Source: Trichuris trichiura
Taxonomy: Eukaryota > Nematoda > Enoplea > Trichinellida > Trichuridae
Length of the DNA stretch: 64,000 nt
Assembly: GCA_037903355.1 (NCBI GenBank)
Contig: JBAJFE010000047.1
Location: 992,001 to 1,056,000 of the forward strand
Direction: 5' to 3'
This document shows, in pieces, positions 61,501 through 64,000 of the stretch (within the stretch, counting starts at the first letter, position 1; the number at the start of each line of letters is the position of its first letter). The notes beneath the pieces were generated by a model, which worked only from the letters and a program-made list of their open reading frames with translations, had not been told where the DNA came from and made no database searches. Position numbers and translations under genes: made by a program.

Positions 61501-64000
61501 TGAATTTGGAGACAATGGCAAGCCATCATCGACAAATGCGCACTTACTGGTCATGCTGAGAAAGCTTATCGTTGTGGCAACTTCCACCAGCGACGCACAA
61601 TTTATTTAGGCTGGATTTTCTAACGACGCGTTACGAATATTTAAATTAAGCATACTGTCGCAAAAGAGAATCAAGTAACAAAGGCCATACTGTCAATTTG
61701 AATAAATCAAAAATCTTTCGCTGGCTGCGTAAACGCCTTGTGCTAATAAACGGTAATTTGAAAATGTGCCACGACTCCGAGGAGCTGCTTGCAAGCGACC
61801 AGCGAGTCTTAAACCTTTGGGATAACAGTTGTCAAAGGAAAATCTTTTCGTTCCGTCGGCGGCAAACTTAGTTTTAAACGTTTTTAATCATAATCACGCC
61901 GGAATTCACCGATAAAACGCACCCAAACTACAGACAACGCATATCATTATTATTATTATTAGTTATTGTAGGAGTTAGAAATTTAGAAACTCACGCCGCT
62001 GTCGAAGGAAATGAGTAGCACTAAAAGATTAAAGTGCTGCTACAATACTACTTTTATTTATTCGGCAATACAAGCGCTTAAAAGTTACAAAAGAACTAAG
62101 CTTACCTGCGACGTCTACTGTAGCTTTTGAAATGCCACGAAGACGAAGCTTCTCCTTTTTGCGTTTCAATATTTCGCTCCATTCCCTTTCTCGCTCTTCG
62201 ATTACTAAAAGTAAGCTTACCTGACTAACCGCGTCGACTCACCAGTAGGAGTAGCATTTAAAGATGGTTCAACCCGTTGTGCATGCATAGGTGAGATTTC
62301 AAAAGAAGTAAGGCTGCTCGAACCTTCTCGAGGTGTCAGCGGCCGTTCTTCAACAACAGGAATATCTGTTTCTTCTTCTTCTTTAGGTTTACTTATGGTG
62401 ACGGGAGGAAAAGCTTCCGCGGAAGGCACAAGTCCGTCATCAATGTCCGACTCGTATTGGTCGTAGATAACCTGACAAAATAAAGTAAGCTAGAAAACTT
62501 GGACAAGCAACGTCGTCGGATACGCACTAGTTGAGCCAACTCTTCTTCGCTGTACGATTTTGGAGCAGCTCGACTCCTTCGGGAACCCTCAGCGAAGTAC
62601 TGGGACGCAGGAGTAAGCGAATCGAACAATTCAGAAACTAAATCCTTTTTCTTTCGCGCGCATGCTTTCGGTTGCTTTCCTATGGACACGATTCTTTGCC
62701 GAACAGCTTCTTCCATGACGGAAGAGTTATAATCCAAACAAGCATTTTCCCTCTTTCTCAACAAAGCCGCTCTGCTAGGGGAAGCAGCTCGTAATGATTC
62801 CGGCTGTTCGGGCTTATAAAGCTTGGAATGAGCATTGCACTTTGGAAAAAGCGAACAAAAAAGCTTACCGACGAAACGGGAGGTGTTCTCCGCGACGAGT
62901 GTAACGTCGGTTTGCAAACTGCCGCCACTTCAGTTTCGTCGCTACAAAATCGTTTGTCATTTGTCCCACGGTCGTCCTAAATCAAATGATGGAATATTGC
63001 ATCTTCACCTTGGAAAAAATGAACAACACGGTCAGCTGCGCGCTGCTTAGCAACTCGTATCGTATTGCTAAGGGCTTCTAGCGCCATGGAACACCTTACA
63101 TGCACGATCGCTGGCTGGCGTATAGCAACCCAACCTGCTTGGCATACGTACGTTTACAGAGATGACAAATAATCTTCTAAAAAAATGCCTGCACCCGCGG
63201 CAAACAGGTTTACGCTTACTGGTTATCGCATTTTATGCAAATTTAAAACTGTCGAGCAAATGGCTGTATCCATTGCATACCGTCTAGACGACATTAACAA
63301 GCGGCAAAGCAGGTTAGGAACGAGAATGGTATTGTACGAGATTAATGGGAGCGAAACAGAATTACAATGCTTTTTGCCCATGGTACTTCGCCAAGGTTTG
63401 CTACCGGATTTGTCATGCTACAACAAGCTTTTTTCATTCGTACGATGGAATGAAAGAGACGAGCGTGAGCGCGCGCGAATGAACCCCCGACAACCAATGA
63501 TTGTTTTTTATTTCTCACATTCTAGCGCTGCCGCTGTGCATGCTTCGCGAATAAGCGTCAATTGGACAAGGCATAATCACAAAGTTTACTCCGCCATAAA
63601 ATCCCGATGGATGGATGGATGCAATGGCTTTAATCCAACTCCAAAAAAATTCAACCGAACAACAGTGAACGTGCAATAAGGGCAAACATAGGCAGGGCGA
63701 GCATTTCCATCACGGCTACGACTGACAATGGCATTAACAAGACAAACCTGCGAGAGCAAGCCGACTGTGTTGGACGAAGAATCGAAAATTGATGGACTCA
63801 GATCCTTCATAATGTTGTAGAGTAGGTCGGCCTCCGGATCCTGCGGAATTAATGCCCAATTGTTTTTCGGGAACTGAGCTTTGAAATGCGTTCTAAAAGG
63901 TAAACCACCTTTAAGGCAAATATCTACCGCGCAAAAGTTGTACACACGCACAATCGATCGAGGCCAACTTTGTTCAGTGCTTGAATAAGCACGGCAGCCA
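43525..64000 (-). CDS. NIPBL: Cohesin loader NIPBL/SCC2 homologue (5' end beyond the window)
   Basis: Loads cohesin onto chromosomes with MAU2/SCC4 and regulates transcription. Exons, 5' to 3': 63952->64000, 63748-63892, 62869-62976, 62528-62821 (5' boundary tentative), 62243-62471, 62106-62204, 60054-60149, 59802-59995, 59504-59744, 59288-59454, 59058-59239, 58745-58984, 58358-58697, 58219-58299, 58083-58155, 57874-58006, 57699-57801, 54767-54865, 54558-54704, 53817-54446, 53640-53763, 53409-53569, 53248-53338, 53019-53192, 52911-52965, 52721-52856, 45074-45181, 44807-45004, 44599-44745, 44483-44543, 44321-44435, 44093-44267, 43804-44022, 43525-43743. All phases agree; about 1877 residues are visible. 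Landmarks: LIQALNKVG and DPEADLL (MAU2-binding N-terminus), FANYERHRQLILEDIL, DEDYRPLFEDFIKDLLEALN, VRYLALRRPLMQSFDYYL, SSNVREAAVELIGK (HEAT), MVPYIETMQPYL, QQGLIHPGQ, RNNKQHRRCFLRSLLQLFDE, YIADNLATFPYQT, IQEYSP-like YSPNESSKQYDK. It lacks the long disordered middle of the 2804-residue human protein. The C-terminus is a basic/Ser-Asp tail. Confidence 0.95.
45182..52720 (-). other. 7.5-kb NIPBL intron hosting an opposite-strand gene
   Basis: Donor CAG|GTAGGC at 52720 and acceptor TTTTTCAG ending at 45182 join QGLIHPGQ to CMPCVIAMTTDP in phase 0, exactly where the vertebrate protein reads continuously. The intron is roughly a hundred times longer than most others in this gene. It contains the 16-span protein gene at 49341-51407. 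I see nothing recognisable in 45182-49340 or 51408-52720 apart from short motif-free frames. Confidence 0.9.
49341..51407 (+). CDS. Large polytopic membrane protein, about 16 spans in four repeated four-span units (function unknown)
   Basis: A single uninterrupted frame of 688 residues from the ATG at 49341. The frame stays open 30 codons further upstream, but no ATG occurs there. Sixteen hydrophobic segments can be counted and they fall into four groups of four. Each group has a first helix with glycine spacing (LYGWLMIGNGAVAL, CSLFMAGLLLALAGL, VCFGLSLILSGALF, AAWAQIMIGILVY). A second helix comes before a basic loop in several groups (VYLLTGASTMLVEKLRL, MIYLLTGLLTMHAARTASR). The third helix is polar-ended and the fourth is long. 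The C-terminal 50 residues are hydrophilic. I recognise no transporter or receptor signature. It lies wholly inside a NIPBL intron on the other strand and has no introns of its own. Codon use and amino-acid pattern look like a live gene. The internal repetition is my reading by eye. Confidence 0.75.
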   Translation: MDTGYFFELPNSVRHISKNKLILYGWLMIGNGAVALTNACVATALEAVKTHLLIQYVNTHWITCVYLLTGASTMLVEKLRLNFFHYLAICMNLITMFVAAGALVFDSFNLDVISELSSSINVYRWMSKLPQKAILAYNIMDIFTGLFALAIGLATLRELYKISHRYFSNLDYLKSCSLFMAGLLLALAGLIKEVFWVMEVKWLKGLGDSARYMFLNYTTDEPVWNMIYLLTGLLTMHAARTASRVVAFCGLPLLIITIYPMVQYLWVDYRWLLTVQVAEMSAIVLQPHTLLYSNIAVTVFHLFVVFFVVAKLTKAISKLAFPWSNLRLDCDKKLRSSIVCFGLSLILSGALFSTIDIVNVHAGTFHHVFYPSEHKLPFYLIPAGAFAIASIRLERRSFYCIPVVTILLIFSFHATMFHVITYLYLTKNEYFGSQLCDLFFYGRHKCNYRVEHAGSILHFFEATLAIAVLLMSIYGSFLFGRLCSFYRIDASGSRVSMSAQEVRRIGNCHRVVRGAAWAQIMIGILVYCVSVGFRDNGPLHEHPLFVIHNTIHRTTLSFMLTIFPAAQLILSNVVHLSPMKALAIIGIACSRVIDILIQIDYRNLAYLGVGWAAMTAAEILTLFLQFTIMCACAVLFDFSINSYPQLELMDYIAAPTVAEQQNCKQQPVELLYSLQEKADVEENSAVNT
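54866..57698 (-). other. 2.8-kb NIPBL intron carrying foldback repeats
   Basis: Donor CAG|GTCCAT (57698) and acceptor TTTTTTAG (54866) join SFDYYLGQ to ILRTLGDTAVAIRTKG in phase 0, matching the uninterrupted HEAT-repeat region of the family. The central and 5' part of the intron is occupied by a repeat cluster (see 56352-57590). The remaining 54866-56351 shows nothing recognisable. Confidence 0.9.
56352..57590. mobile_element. Cluster of foldback (MITE-like) repeat units
   Basis: Two direct copies of a roughly 400-bp unit start near 56352 and 56745, each beginning ATAAA(C/T)CGCCCATTCATG. Each contains a hairpin whose arms read ACGGAATTTTAAC and its complement around the near-palindrome TTAAACGTTTATTGCAATAAA (hairpins at about 56499-56562 and 56894-56967). 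A third, rearranged part has a further palindrome at about 57168-57221. It is followed by an inverted copy of the unit's flank (57253-57320), which pairs with 57480-57548. No transposase frame is present; the 80-codon frames in it (56426-56668, 57274-57516) are two copies of the same repeat. It looks like a non-autonomous element that has duplicated and inserted into itself. Confidence 0.75.
59011..59034. repeat. GAC triplet repeat in a small NIPBL intron
   Basis: About seven GAC units inside the 73-bp intron 58985-59057. The flanking splice sites and exon phases are intact. Confidence 0.85.
60150..62105 (-). other. 2-kb NIPBL intron without recognisable content
   Basis: Donor GCAG|GTAAGC (62105) and acceptor TTTTTAG (60150) join SKATVDVA to ELAENESYQRF in phase 1. 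Inside I see only short frames and a short ATT run near 61948-61962. Confidence 0.75.
62977..63747 (-). other. 771-bp NIPBL intron, possibly hiding another small exon
   Basis: The donor after NTVGLLSQ (63747) and the acceptor TTGATTTAG (62977) both sit in phase 0, so direct joining works. This part of the protein is poorly conserved, so an extra in-phase exon cannot be ruled out. A 164-codon plus-strand frame at 63185-63679 lies within it and has no recognisable motif. Confidence 0.5.

Noticed and set aside
63185..63679. Plus-strand 164-codon open frame starting with ATG
   Set aside because: No known motif, lies in a NIPBL intron, and has patchy composition. A nested gene is possible but I cannot support it.
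1..64000. tRNA genes, rRNA, CRISPR arrays, bacterial insertion sequences
   Set aside because: I looked for T-loop-like GTTC motifs with pairing arms, spaced direct repeats and transposase motifs and saw none that held up. A covariance-model scan would be needed to exclude small RNA genes.

Overview
The window reads as a nematode chromosome segment. Nine protein-coding loci or fragments can be supported, and five were identified from conserved residues and traced exon by exon: an NIPBL/SCC2-type cohesin loader, an RERE/Atrophin (EGL-27-like) corepressor, a gamma/delta-type sarcoglycan, PIG-M and DPH5. A sixth, PDCD10/CCM3, was also identified. Most introns are only about 47-76 bp, a few acceptors end in AAG rather than CAG, and intergenic distances are small. 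These features, with moderate GC, point to a nematode. A clade I (Trichuris/Trichinella-like) worm is my best guess, but it is inference only. No prokaryotic, plasmid or viral features were seen.

Layout. 1-280: lysine-rich C-terminus of a gene entering from the left. About 925-1870: decayed Argonaute sequence with in-frame stops. 2892-3683 (-): small four-span membrane protein. 3684-8248: no recognisable gene. 8249-14148 (-): four closely spaced genes in one direction (unknown 140-aa protein, sarcoglycan, PIG-M, DPH5), separated by about 120-250 bp and looking like an operon. 14147-15588 (+): PDCD10, whose start codon overlaps the start codon of the first gene of that cluster on the other strand. 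15589-21450: mostly empty, one weak candidate exon. 21451-30336 (-): the RERE/Atrophin gene with BAH, ELM2, SANT, GATA zinc finger and Atrophin tail. 30337-43524: 13 kb without a recognisable gene, rich in simple repeats. 43525 to beyond 64000 (-): NIPBL, at least 34 exons whose phases all agree. One 7.5-kb NIPBL intron contains, on the opposite strand, an intronless gene for a 688-residue protein with about 16 membrane spans in four repeats of four. A second, 2.8-kb intron contains a cluster of foldback repeats.

Functionally the window mixes chromatin and cohesin control (RERE, NIPBL), GPI-anchor synthesis (PIG-M), diphthamide synthesis (DPH5), the dystrophin-linked sarcolemma complex (sarcoglycan) and GCKIII-kinase/STRIPAK scaffolding (PDCD10). 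These jobs are unrelated, as is common in nematode operons. Exon models were made by eye from reading frame, splice phase and remembered family alignments. No search was run.
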